Source: Schistosoma mansoni (lineage: Eukaryota; Platyhelminthes; Trematoda; Strigeidida; Schistosomatidae). From it: a DNA stretch of 64,000 bases. The DNA is taken from the NCBI RefSeq assembly GCF_000237925.1, contig NC_031496.1:16822245-16886244 (forward strand). Reading direction: 5' to 3'. The position numbers and the translations under genes are program-made. The notes below the pieces were generated by a model. The model did not search any database. It had not been told where the DNA came from and worked only from the letters and a program-made list of their open reading frames with translations. Position 1 is the stretch's first letter. Every line of letters begins with the position of its first letter. Positions 13,301 through 26,800 of this stretch are shown piece after piece.

Positions 13301-16300
13301 TAATACTTATTTAAGTCTATATGTGTAATGATGTAATATTAACTGACAACTGAAGTAATTTGAAATAAAGGTTCTCTTTTTTGCTGTCGATTATATATAC
13401 AAACATTAAATGAGATTGTACATGTTTTTGTAGTTTTATTCATGACATAATGTGGCAAACTTTCATTTTACATAAACCAATGTAGTTACTTGGAAAAACA
13501 TTTAGAAATCGTCCAGTTTTATTAAAAAAATAAAGAAAATAACTATCACTCTAAGATCATAATGATCTACATTCTTCAAAGTAAGTTATATATATATACT
13601 TCGTTCGTGTAGAGCACGATAGTATTCCTTTATTGAAGAGAAGTCCATTGAATCGAGCTTTTAACTTCATTCTGCTTGTGATCAAATGTATCCTTTTTTG
13701 GTATTATTGATGTGTTACTGATTTATTTACTTATTCCATCTCAAAGATAATGTCTCTCACTTTAGTAAGTTTCAATGGTATTGTAATAAATAATATGTCA
13801 GCTCTCTTGTCTCAGTAGCAATAGCACTAAACATCAGTCATACATTCACCAATTTATTATGGGTTAAGCTGTTACAAAAAGCCGAAGGCTATTTGATTTA
13901 TGTAAGTCAAAATAATAAGTATATTAAGATAAGAAAGATTGTTTTCACTGCTATATCCCATTACTATTTAGAAACAATATTTCTAAAGTATTTTTTAGAT
14001 TTTGTTGTCTTATTGTTTATTTCATAATATACATCTGATCATCACCTACTAGTTCGCGTGATATTCATTCCTTAGTATTGAGAACTAAACATAAGTATTG
14101 ATAAATTCCATCTTAAATGAGAAGAAAACTCTTTAGCATCATTTTATGACAACTTTTCATCTTACTGTTAATGATGATTATTACAGTTTATGTACATCCT
14201 TTATCATGAAAGTATTATATTTAAAATTTTAAAAAATTTTCATCTTAAACATATCATGAACTTTCTATATTGTTAATCCGTAAAAGAATTATAAAAATTA
14301 ATATTATCATTATAAAATTTCTAACAATTATGGTTTTTCTATAATTGAAATCATGAATCAATTGAAGCTAGAACATAATGAAAAACCTGAAAGCACTGGA
14401 TGGCCGTTTCGTCCTATTGTAGGACTCCTCAGTAGTGCACATCGACCAATAAAATTTGAAATATCAATAAAATATCTTTTTAAATTTCATCATTTAATCC
14501 ACCATAACTTCTAGATATTAAATATTCAAGGATGAACGATTTAAAATTGAAATACAAATATTTATGTATAGGTCAAAGATGAATGAAATAACTTTATCTA
14601 CTATCATTATAATATATATAAGTAGAATAGAGAATAGAAAAGAAAGAAAAAAAGGACGAAGAGAATCTATGTACAGTATGATATACAATATCTGATGATC
14701 TAATTTATTTATTTATTCTGATTAATTTGACTTTATAACGAGTTAAGTTAGTTGTGCTTAAATTATAAAAGATAATACTCGATAACATAAACTGATAAAT
14801 TAAAAGAAAAGGGGAAAAGGGGAAAAACCTTTATTAGTTCAGTTAAATTAATGTGCCATATGGTTAGAACAAATTATTCTTTAAGAAATTTGTCAAGAAA
14901 TCAGATATCTAATTCATAGAAAACAAACAAATTGATATATATGCTATCATTATTATTGTTAGTAGTATTAGTAGTAGCATGAGTAGTAGTGGTAGTAGTA
15001 GTAGTAGTATCAATGTCACGTATTATGTTTAACCTTTGAGTTAAATTGAACTTATTTAGAAATTTATCTTTAGTTATAGAAAGGGCATCATTATATCTAC
15101 TTTTTTTATAAAAAAAATAATAATGAAGAAGAAGAAGAAGAAAATGAAGATAATGATGAACTTTATGTATATTTTGAAATGATTAATGTTTTTTTAGAAT
15201 GTTTAAAGTTCTCTATAGTGTCGAGTCTAACCTCATCATTCTTCCTTAGCTGTCTCTCTCTCTTTCTCTCCTAGACACACACATACACATAATGTTTGTT
15301 AAAACTCAATTTACCAGAATTATAAAAAGGAACACATGAAATTTCAATTCATGCTCTTGCCTTACCTGCCTTGTTACTCGAAGAGTATTAGGTATGAATA
15401 ATCACAAAGTAGTGAAAACATTTAATATATATATAAACTCACAATAAAAAATAAAATTTTCTGGTCAGCTTTTCATCTTAATATACTACTTATATACTTT
15501 CGGTGAGCGTGTACGGTAGTTCATATTGTCGATTATTGTTTTAGTAGGTTAATATAAATCTTATTCGCCTATTCGTCTATGGATTGATGGTAGATGTGCA
15601 ACTTGATCTAATCAAGAAAAATATACTATTATCATGGAGAAGAAATACGTGGAAATAGAGAGTTAGTTAGTAATACTGATCTAATGCTATTTGTAATTTA
15701 TACTACCCTTCTACTATTCGAAATAGATGGCGTGCTATACGCGAAAAAAATCCTACTCGTTCATTTATTTCACAGATAATATGCTGTAGAAGCTAAGGAT
15801 AACTTTATAATTGAAATCATGAGTTAATTGAAGCTAGACCACCATGGAAAACCTAAAGGCACTGGATAGCCATTTTGTCCTAGTGTGGGACTCCTCAGCA
15901 CTGCGCATCCATGATCCCGCCTCACCAGATTCCAACCCAGGACCTATCAGTCTCGCGCGCAACACCTAACTTCTAGACCACTGAGCTGGCGTTCAGTGAT
16001 GTTAATATCTAATTTCAACCAATCCACGAGCTTCAATTATCGTTCAACATTGTCTTCAGTGAGTTACTATCTCACAACAGACCTGGTTGAATTCCACTGG
16101 CCACTGCTTCTCACTAGAACTTCAGGAAATATCTCTTGAAGCCAGTCACTAGTTTTAACTTCTAATAACAGAAATTTGTGTAGTCCTCACAAAATTTCGA
16201 AATATTTCTTTAAATATATTTGATGTATAAACATAGAAAACTATTTAAGATAAAAGGACAGTAACAATTATACAAAAGGAAGAATGACGATTGATAAACA

Positions 16301-19300
16301 ATCATTAATAATCGGGATGAAAAATCAAACAAACGTGAGTAGACTATTCAGTTTATAAAAAATAAGTCCACAGTTTGTCAATATCTAAAATTTTTGTTTA
16401 ATAAATATAAAAAAATGAAGAATTTTCAAATCCCCCCACATATATTCTACCAGTCATCATCAAATCAATGTGTATTTGACTAACCAAGTTCATTTACATA
16501 TTTGACGTAACTACTCTGTATCTTCTTCCTTTTCATCACATCAAAAACATACTTTAGGACTATTTTTCACGTTTTTGAGTTAAGTGCTAACTATGGATAA
16601 AGTATCTTATACTTTCTGAAACAGTTTGGATACTAAAATTAATCAAACAAGAAAGTTGATTTTTTCAGCCACATATTAAAGCAACCTGAAGTTAACTGTT
16701 ATTATTTAGAACAGCTACAAATCAATTTATTAATCATTAATGATAGTTAAATTCACTTGGTATTGTTTGCTTGAATCTCCCCATTGATGTTTTTAGGACT
16801 GCAATTGACCAGTCTCTTATTTGCATGTGTGCATCCTGTGAGGATTGCCTCGATATTGCCTTAAGTCACAAGCATTATAAGCAAAGATGGATAATGGCTA
16901 ATAGTGGAATCCAGGATGCGCGTTTCCTCCTATTTGGGACTCGTCAGCTGGATGTACCTACATCTTAGAATTGATGTTCACTCCGGGATTCGAACCCACT
17001 GCTGTTCGCTTCAAACGCCATAACGTTATCCATTGCTTGCTACTATCTATCTTTGCTGATTAAGGATAGTTGCTTGATGTGGTTTAAAACAGGAACTACT
17101 ATACAGTCAGATTAAAAATAGGATATGCATTTTTTTTCTGTTTTTCTTCAGCATAATTAAAGTTATAGAAAATTGTTTTCTCATTCAAACTTAAGCTTTA
17201 AATATTTTGTATTTGATTTAACAAAGAATGAAGAAGTTTTTATTTGAATCAATAGCTTAGCAAATTATATTTTTAAGTCAGTTTTTTATTCCAGGATGAA
17301 TTTCTGTTAAATAAACTCCTTCAGAAATCTACCATAAGCCTAATTATAATGTTACTGATAATCATTAATTATTAACAAAAATGTTAAGTTTGAACAAACA
17401 ATTGTTTCAATATTTTTTAAAAATTAGAAATGTTACATACCAGTGGAGTTTAACTGCGTCTGTTGTGAGATATCAACTCACTGAAGACAATTGTGGATGG
17501 TCGCTCAATTTCGTGGATTTCGTGGATTAACACCATTGGACGCAAACTCTCATGCGAGACCGATAGGCCCAGGGTTCGAATCTGTCGAGGCGGGATCGTG
17601 GATGCGCACTGCCAAGGAGTCCCACAATAGGACAAAACAGCCATCCAGTGCTTACAGGTTTTCCATGGTGGTCTAGCTTCAATTGACTCATGAATTCATC
17701 TATAATATTATATTAAACTCGTGTAAATGTAAAACATCATTCATTTCATTAATGAGCATTAGCTCAAGGCCTAATCTAAATCAGGAAGCACTTGAAGATT
17801 GCCTTATTTTATTTATGAACTCCCTCTTAGCGGAAAGTAACATCATATGTAACTGGACTCAGAACCATCCACTTATTTAAAATCTCCAGCAAACCAAATG
17901 AACAAAATTTTAGTACAGATAGTCATTGAATATATAGAATAGAGAGTTAAAATATCCATTTAAAAGATTTTCTAAGCTTCTCTTGAAGTTACTGAGACAA
18001 AAAAAAACCTCTTTTTAAAATTCATTCATCATTATTATTGAATATTATTTTCTCGTTAAACAGAAAAAGTGACAGTGAACAGAGTTTCACCACGTTTTAA
18101 CATAAAATCAATCCACTACATTCAGTACAGCAATTGTGTTAAACGACGAATTAATATGAAAAAAATATTCATTTCATGTCTCTCCTAGTTGATAGATTTC
18201 TGATATCAGAATTAAAAATCTAGATCAGAAATAAGTAAAACTTTTGCCCAGATTAATTAAACATCCGAAACTAATGCACTACAAAACATTTTTCCCTAGC
18301 TTATTAAGTCCACAACTACTTAGAATATTACATTGTTTAAAGTGTTTACTTATATTCAAAGTTCTGTAGGAGTAAGCATAGTAATAAGTAAAGAAACATG
18401 CCAGTTGTTTAAAATGAATTACCAAATGTTTAGATTTAGTGACTATCGGTCAGCTCATTGTGACCATGATCTTCTGTTTTAGATCTATGCATATTCGTCA
18501 ACTTATTAAGTTTTTATTAATTTAAAGGAAAAGAGTCAGTTAATGATATAAAATTAATGTCAAGTCGTATGATTTCTAAATGATGATGACTAATTAATAA
18601 TCATACCCATCTTAGATACTACATTTTAAAACAATTTACCAAATTTTTAATGGGAAACCGTGACGACAAAAGTAGAACAAACAGTGAAAGGGACATTTAC
18701 CGGCGAAATGGGATGAGTATTATACGATGTCGCAAAATAACCCCACAGTGCTATATTCACCATGAAATCTCAAATGTTCTAGGTAAGTCTGATTCCATCT
18801 AAAGTAATGGTTGCGCACTACATAGAATTCCCAAATCAAATTACTACTGCGTTTAATTATTTCAGAAGTATGAGATTACAAAAGAACAGCTTATCTTAGA
18901 TACTTTGTTTGATGAATAAGCTCAAAAATGTTTTAATGGATCCCTAAGCCTAAATTCCTATTTCAAACTAATCAAAATTCATGAACTAGATGAATTAATT
19001 GGTAATTAATTTTCTCTCTTATGTAAAAATCCTAATAAATACAATGATTTTAATTGTTTATATTACCTTCTGGAAACAATTTTCTTTAGGTCATAGGTAA
19101 TCAAAAGATGTAGAATGTTTTGTATTTAACAAATTTATTCTTGATAGACACTCAACACAATAAGAAATTTGACTAAAAGATAACTTTTAATATATGCTTC
19201 TAGAAATCTAAATACTTCCACTATATCTTTTACACCAATTGAACCACGCAATCAAAACTATGCAGTTTCTTTTATTCTGTTTACATTCAAGAGAAAACAC

Positions 19301-20770
19301 TCACTGTTAAAGAATTTTGATTGAGATCATAAATCGATCAATGTTAGGCCAGCATTGAAAACCTGGAATCACTGGACGGCCATTTCGTCCTAGTATGGGA
19401 CTTCTAAACAGTGCACTTACGGACTCACAAAAGAACGCTTAACCCTTAAACCATTGAACTGGTATCCAACGGTGTTAATGTCTAACTCTAAGCAATCCAT
19501 GATTATAAGGAATTTCAATTCATTGGGAACTATGAATAATTTCATTACTTTATAATGATCAATATATTTTTCGAAGTCTAATGAACAAATAAATTAGCGA
19601 TATTACCAGTAGTCAAATTAAATTACCAGTATTTTCATAGTTGAGATCATGAGTCAATTGAAGCTAGACCACCATTGAAAACCTGGAAGCACTGGACAGC
19701 CGTTTCGTCCGACTATGGGACTCTTCAGCAGTGCGCATCCACGATCCCCCCTCTCGAGATTCGAACCCAGGACCTACCAGTCTCGTGCCAGAGCACTTAA
19801 CCGATAGACCACTGAGCTGGCCGGCATCCAACGGTGTTAATGTCTAACTTCAACCAATCCACGAGTCCCATAATAGGACGAAACGGTCGTTTAGTGCTCC
19901 CAGGTTTTCAATGGTGGTCTAGCTTCGATTGACCCATGATTTCAACTATGAAAATACTGAAATATCCATAAAACCCCTTCTGATCTAAATTGCCAGTGTC
20001 TCAATTTTGTTAAGATGACTGTGATTTTTGCACATACTGACAGACATACACACAATGTAACAATTTAAGACATAAGGCATCATATACAAAACTAAAAGAT
20101 TATTGAGACGAAATGACATACAATTACTTTTACAAATTTAAACAGAACATAACAACAATAAGGTCAACAGAATACAATGGATTCATTACATTTCACTGAC
20201 TTCCACTCATCTATATAGTAGTTATGAAGTTAGGCAATAACTGTTTAATAATCATTTCTTTTTTCTCCAAGAAATTTATGAATTTATAGGAAAGATGTTT
20301 TGAAATGACATTAGTTTTGTGTTGTTATGGATTAGATAGTTGAAGTTAGATAAGTTTCTTCTAAATTATCCTTACAACTCATTCATAATGTAAATAATAA
20401 ATGGAATGTGAATGAACTCTTACATTTAGATAGAAAACAAAAGGAATCATCTAATTTTCTTTCATTTATTTGCTTACAGGCATATTTATTACTTTTCTTT
20501 TTATATCATCAATTAGTATTTATGAACAGTTTGACTCTTTTTATAAACAGTTTCTTTCAACAACTGATTGACAATATTTCCCATTCATTTCTATTGGTTA
20601 TCAATCCTAAACCCAAAAAAAACCTAGAAAATGATGGGAACATAAGGAAGACAAAGCACAAATTATGTTTTACAATAGTATCCATTTAATAAGAACTCTA
20701 TTTGTTTAACTATCTTTAAATATATTAAATTTCTTTTTTGTTACCTATTATTTTATATATCATGGATAAC

Positions 20771-20801
<31 letters not shown>

Positions 20802-23800
20802 TGGATAAGGATGACCTTGGCAACAATTTAAATGACATCTTTACCTGACAAGTTTATTCACAAACATATGAACCCATAAAATGACAAAAAATTAGCAAAA
20901 TTAAATTATATTTTACATTTATCATTGAACAAAACCTCACACACATATGATAGTTTTAATACTCTAGAAAAACAACTTGTGAACTGTAAAAAAAATATCC
21001 CATTGTATAAATGTATCTTGAAGCTATTTCTTTATTAAACAAAATATCTAAGTAATGATTGACTTAAGAAGACATTTTACGTATACATTAATTTATTAGT
21101 TGACTAACTAATGATTTATCTTCTGTATAATAAAATATTTAAAGTTCCATTTTACAAGAAAAAGATTAATCTGGAAAGTAACTTCAATCGGGAAATATGA
21201 TGATGTATCTTAAGATATTTCAGTAATATCTACTGAAATTTACAAATTTGTATTAGAGTAGATAACGACGTTTTTGAAATTTATAGTTAGGGTAAAATCA
21301 CGTTTTTGGGGGGGGGATTAGATTGAATATACGATGTGTAGGTCTGTTGAAAGTATTGATCATGTATTTCTAATGCAATCGGAAAATTCTCCTTGGATCA
21401 ATTCACTTTTCAGGTTTATTAGTTTAATGTTTAAAAGTTGAACCCAGAAGTAATAATTTCCTACTACAATAAAATATCTTATTCTTTCTTAGTGAGCTTT
21501 TATGCAAAAGCTCAATGGTTCAGTCGTTTGATATCAATTACTTAGAATCAATATGTAAAAATTAATGTATATAAGTAGTAAATGATTGATGCATTTAGTT
21601 AGTTTCGGTGTTTACACTAACCGGTTGCTGCTTTTAATCTACAAATATATGTCACTAGTTAGAGCATGTTTTTTCGATTTTGAAAAATACATTTACTTAG
21701 AATTTTATGTTTCTCTTCACGTATATGTGGATCGAATTCGCTGAGTTGGGTTTGTAGTTTGCTGAAATGGCTTCTCTCATTTTTGTCACCCAAAGGATGA
21801 ATATGAACGAACTTACTAATTCATATATTTTGAATAGTAGCTAGCAGTAGAATCTCAGTCACCTTTTTATTTTTATTTAGGACTAATTAGCCGGATTTAC
21901 TTGCAGCCCAGCGTTTGTTTTCACAGTGGGATACGAACTTAGTCCCCATCGCTACAAATACTGATCCTTTATTCACTAAGCTACTGAGTCAAAATAGCCA
22001 ATAATCCATTTAATGGGTATTGAGGTATTATTGAGAGTTCGTCATTTCCATTTTTGGCGACGATATAAAATATACTAAAACTTGAAACAAAAGGCAGTGT
22101 TAGAGCAATGAAGTTAAGATGCATGCAACTGAGTAGAGACTTGCCAAATGAGATCCTGAATATCAACAATGGGAAATTGATAGTTCATACTAAAAACGAT
22201 TAGTTCTTTTTAGAAAAATTTCGTTTGATATAATGCCACCTTTAAATAGTCTATCTAATAAATCACTTGTGAATTATATTCTATGTAATATCTATTGACT
22301 TGAAGAGAACAATGAAGTCGCGTATAACTAATCTAGATTTCTTAAAAATCACCATAAACTAGAAATCTATCAGTGTTGATGTAAAACTGAATCCCACATT
22401 TATTTAAGCAATTTTAATTAAGTTCGACCCTATATACGGAAGACCGTCAGTATGCAACTTCTAAAAATCTCAGTCCACGATTACATAACTGTTTATTGAA
22501 TTTCTGATTCAAAGCGACTTTACAGATGAATTCAGATGGTGACGAAAACTATAGCAAAATCAAATATTAATTGTTATCCAATAAAAAATTAATTCGGTAT
22601 CAATAAAATTTACTTCAGAAAGAGCTCTATTGCTTTTGTAAACGTCCTATTTTTTAATTCCACTGAGCTACTAGTTCTTCTGTAAACAACATCATACTAA
22701 CAGACTTAGGAAGCACCTAATTTCAAACTTTGATCAATATGAGCTAATAGTTTCAATAAATGCAAATTCAGTAGTAAAACCCATTTCACAATGCTACAAC
22801 GGGTGGTTTTGCCACTTACAAAAATTATTAAAAGTGCTAAAGCGGGCGTTTTGCAGACATTTTCGGATCTTTTTGTTTAGACCACAGACTGGCCGTAGCT
22901 GGAAAGTTAATAAAACCATGAAAGAGTATATTAGCGTTTCATTTTATTGTGTGACCCCATATACAAACAATAATTACGTAGTCAGTAGTAAACGATTTCG
23001 GAAGGTAATTCCTGGAGCTCTGGTGAGAAGTTGTAGCCGTTAGAGTTCATCCATGTATAGACTGGGTTAGCCACCCACTAAACATATTGGATCAAGTTAT
23101 GACAGAGAAATGCTTAAGTGGATTGATACTGGTAAACTATGAATCGAACGGCACAAGTAAGAACACGAAAACGGTTGATAAGGATTTATCTACCTTACTA
23201 AATATGCTAATATCTAAATGATAGTAGTTTTTTCTTTTCTTGTAACGATGCATTTTAAGGGTTTAATCATAAATCTTAGAAATATAGTGATTGATTTAAG
23301 TATATGGTTATCGAAGTATGTACTTACTACCCCTTGGTGTACACCTTTTTGACCCCAATATGTAAAAATATAGTTGGCTGAGAAACAGATTATCTCTGGC
23401 TACAGCTATGTTGTGACTTGAATTTGAACTAATGATCAAATAATTAATCGATCACATGGTTGATCTTCATATTCATCTTAAAACACTAATAACCTACTAT
23501 ATCATTTTAAAAATTATTAACATTGTTAGGAGATAGGATTGAGGAATAGAAAGGATGAAGGATTGAGAAACTGTTTATTGATGAGTTGTGGGTCAAAATG
23601 ATAGATTTAAATGACAAGTGCTTTAATGTTATTCTCCAAAATAAATCAGAATGACAAATTCATATATACATTTATATATTGGTTTTATTCACACTTAATG
23701 ATCAGCCAACAGTCATCACACCGGGGGAATTCACTGAATTAGTACATAAATTCAAGTTACATATCATACTGAATGAATCTCATGATAAGTTAATTCAAAG

Positions 23801-26800
23801 AATACTATTCTGAATGAATATCATACTGATATAAAACTAATGTCGAGTTAAAATTCTAGCAAATATTGCTGTGAATAATCACCACATTCAATTGAAAACG
23901 GAAGTAATGTTGTATAAAAATCTTAATGAGTTATAAATGTAATTTTGTCTTTGCATCTTGTCATCTTAAATATTAGTTGTACAATATTGCAATAGTGATT
24001 AATGTCAGAAATTCAAACTATTACATACCAACTCAATAGTCTAAAAGTTAATTGCTCATCTCAACGTTTGAATGTACTGGATTTCACCAATAACAGTGTA
24101 ACGGATGTGAGCTGTTGACGAATTTCACACTCGAGCAAATAGTTAACCAGTGTTTCCTAGTTTTCAATGATTTTTAGTTACAGCCAATCTATGTTGTAAA
24201 CTATGAAACTACTGGTAATAAATCTATCTTTTCAGTACTGTTTATTTAATGAGCCTATTTAATCATAGATACATTATAATCTAATTACATATACTTTGAT
24301 ATTAGTCTTTATGCTTTAGTCAACCATAAATATAGAAAAAAATCGGTAAAATTGTCACTTCTGAAGTGAAGAATATATGTATATGTTAATAACACCTAAT
24401 CATATAAAAGGAATGTATTCTAAGTAACCACTAAAGTTATCAATAATAGTGTTATTTTGATTACATGAATTGTAAGCCATCAGTTATATTTTCATTATAT
24501 GCTTACATAATTTGGAAAATTATTACAAGTCAATAATTTATGGTTAGCGTTTTTTTAGCGAGTTAGTTTTTCTACGGGATAGGGTCGCTAACCCCATGCC
24601 CAACCCTCCTCCTTTACCCGGGCTTGGGACCAGCAGTAACTCTAGAAGAGCTAGAGGTGGAGTTTACAAGTCAATAAGCATCAAAATAATTCATGATATA
24701 ATTTATGACTTTTTTTAATAATGAACATTTTCTCTCCATAATGCTTGATATCACTCAAAGTTTACTTTTTGTTGTTGGTTTGTTTCGAAGAAAGTACGTT
24801 TTACTGAGTTACTGTAATGAAGACGGTTCTTAACTAAGTTTCTTTTGTTATTATTACAAAAATATCAATCAAATAAAATAATAATAAACTCCTTATTACC
24901 AATTATTTTTTAGTTCAATGTTTCAATGTATAAACGAAAAGTTGAGATTTTTTTGACATCTATTTAGTGACAGTGATAATCTAAATAAACTGAATTTGAT
25001 CATTCATCCCCCTAAAAAAATAATATTAACTTGTAGGACTCCTCAGCAATACACATCTACAATCCTGCCTCGCCAGATTCGAACCTAGGACCTATCGCTC
25101 TCATGTGAGAACGCTTAACCTCTAGACCACTGAGCCGGCATCCAATGGTGTAAATGTCTATCTTCAACCGATTCACGAAATTAAGCCACCGTCCGCCATT
25201 GTCTTCAGTGAGTTACTATCTCACAACAGACCTGGTTGAACTCCACTGGTCACTGTTTCTCATTAGAACTCTAGGAAATAGCTCTTGAATTCAGTCACTA
25301 ATAAGCATATGATTATTATCAGAAGAGGGTTTTATGGAGATTTTAGTAATTTTATGGTTGAATTCATGAGTAGATGTGTACTACTGAGGAGTCCTACAAT
25401 AGGACGAAACGGGCGTCCAGTGCTTCCAGGTTTTCCATGGTGGTCTAGCTTCAACTGACTCATCATTTCAATTATCAATAAATAAATTATAAATTTCGGT
25501 AGAAATAAATATTTCATGAACTCAACTATAAAATTACTAAAATCTCCACAAAACCCCCTTCTGATAATATTAACTTGTAAAAACTAACATTTTGAATTCG
25601 CTTCCTAGACAAGATAAGGTGTAAACACTCGTAGGGAGTTTCGTTTACTTATTCATGGGATTTTTGGTGGCGGGTGGAGAAATTACAAACCTTTTTATAA
25701 TCTTGTTAAACATAACCAGTCCTAATATTATATTAACTGAAACAAAGTACACTATTTATTAACTCACCATAATTAGTTAATGATATATTTGAATGATCAA
25801 GTTTAGCTATTTCATTTAAATCTTGAAAAACATTTTGTCCACAATTATTATCTATCATAAAACGTGATTTCAAAAAGTTCTCTATCAAATGATTTCGGTT
25901 TACTGCTGTTAGTTGTGAATTCAATTCAGTTGATTGTTGATGACGTAACTGTTGTTGTTGTTTTTGCTGAGGTTGCTGTTGTTCAAGATAATTTTGATGA
26001 TGTAGATAATTTAAATAAGGTTGATACAAAGAAGTAGATGAAGCTGGAGAATTTAATTCTTCGAGTTGTTCTTTATTTAAAATAGTATTCATCATTAAAG
26101 ACATCATGTATGATGAATTAAATGGTACAATGGTTTCAGGATATGAATTCATTGACATATTAAGATTATTTTGCCCAAGTGAATTTTGGGTTGGATTTGG
26201 TAAGATATTATTAAGAAAAAGTTGATCATTAAAATTATTGTCTACAGAATTTAAATTTGTTAAATTTATATTGCTTGAAATGGATTTATGTGGACTGGTT
26301 ATTTCGAATAAGTTGTGTAATTTTAATAATATTTGTAACTGTTCTTCTGTATTAGACCCAAAAGAAGAAGAATTCGTAATAGAGGATAAAGCAGACGATG
26401 ATGAAATTACAGCTGATAATAAAGTAGAATCATTCGAGAGGATTTTCTGAGATGATCCTGAAAATATTGATGCATCTGAATTTGTTTTATTTATTGACTG
26501 AATGATCATTTCCTTCTTTAGTAAATTGTGAACAGAATTAAATGATTGTGCAGATATAGTTGGAGATGATTCGGAAATTATATCAGTATTATTATTAGTA
26601 TTACCAATATTACTGTCATTATTTACATTTAACTTTATCTGTGAAGTAGATTGTAGTGAATTCAATGTAATTTCTGAATCCGAAACCAAATTCTTACTAC
26701 TTTCAAATCGACTTTTCTTAATAGTATCATTCCTTGTTGAATTAATTCTATGCATTAAATTTTTATCTTCTTCGAATGAATTCAATGGAACAATCATAAC

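Larger units (their letters stand above)
13261..25767 (-). other. emx: EMX intron 1 (12.5 kb)
   Basis: Long intron separating the low-complexity N-terminus from the homeodomain. It holds at least seven ribozyme-type repeats (14.3, 15.8, 16.7, 17.4, 19.3, 19.6 and 25.0-25.6 kb), a degenerate Sm-alpha at 21.85 kb and a dispersed repeat at 24.55 kb. A (TAG)n tract lies near 14960-15010 and a (GAT)n tract at 20771-20801. No open frame longer than about 90 codons looks like a gene. Confidence 0.7.

Noticed and set aside
16993-17003. tRNA gene suggested by a perfect B box
   Set aside because: The B box belongs to the Sm-alpha head; no cloverleaf or anticodon arm could be drawn, so it is a tRNA-derived promoter remnant.
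17450-17676. Two opposing ~60-codon frames
   Set aside because: Both fall in a family B ribozyme repeat; chance frames in GC-richer repeat DNA.
20408-20689. 93-codon frame with hydrophobic residues
   Set aside because: AT-rich intronic sequence giving Phe/Leu/Ile by composition; no family motif and no splice context.
25321-25562. Classical inverted-repeat DNA transposon
   Set aside because: Inverted ends are real, but the flanking duplication is 16 bp and encloses a larger composite, and boundaries vary between copies.
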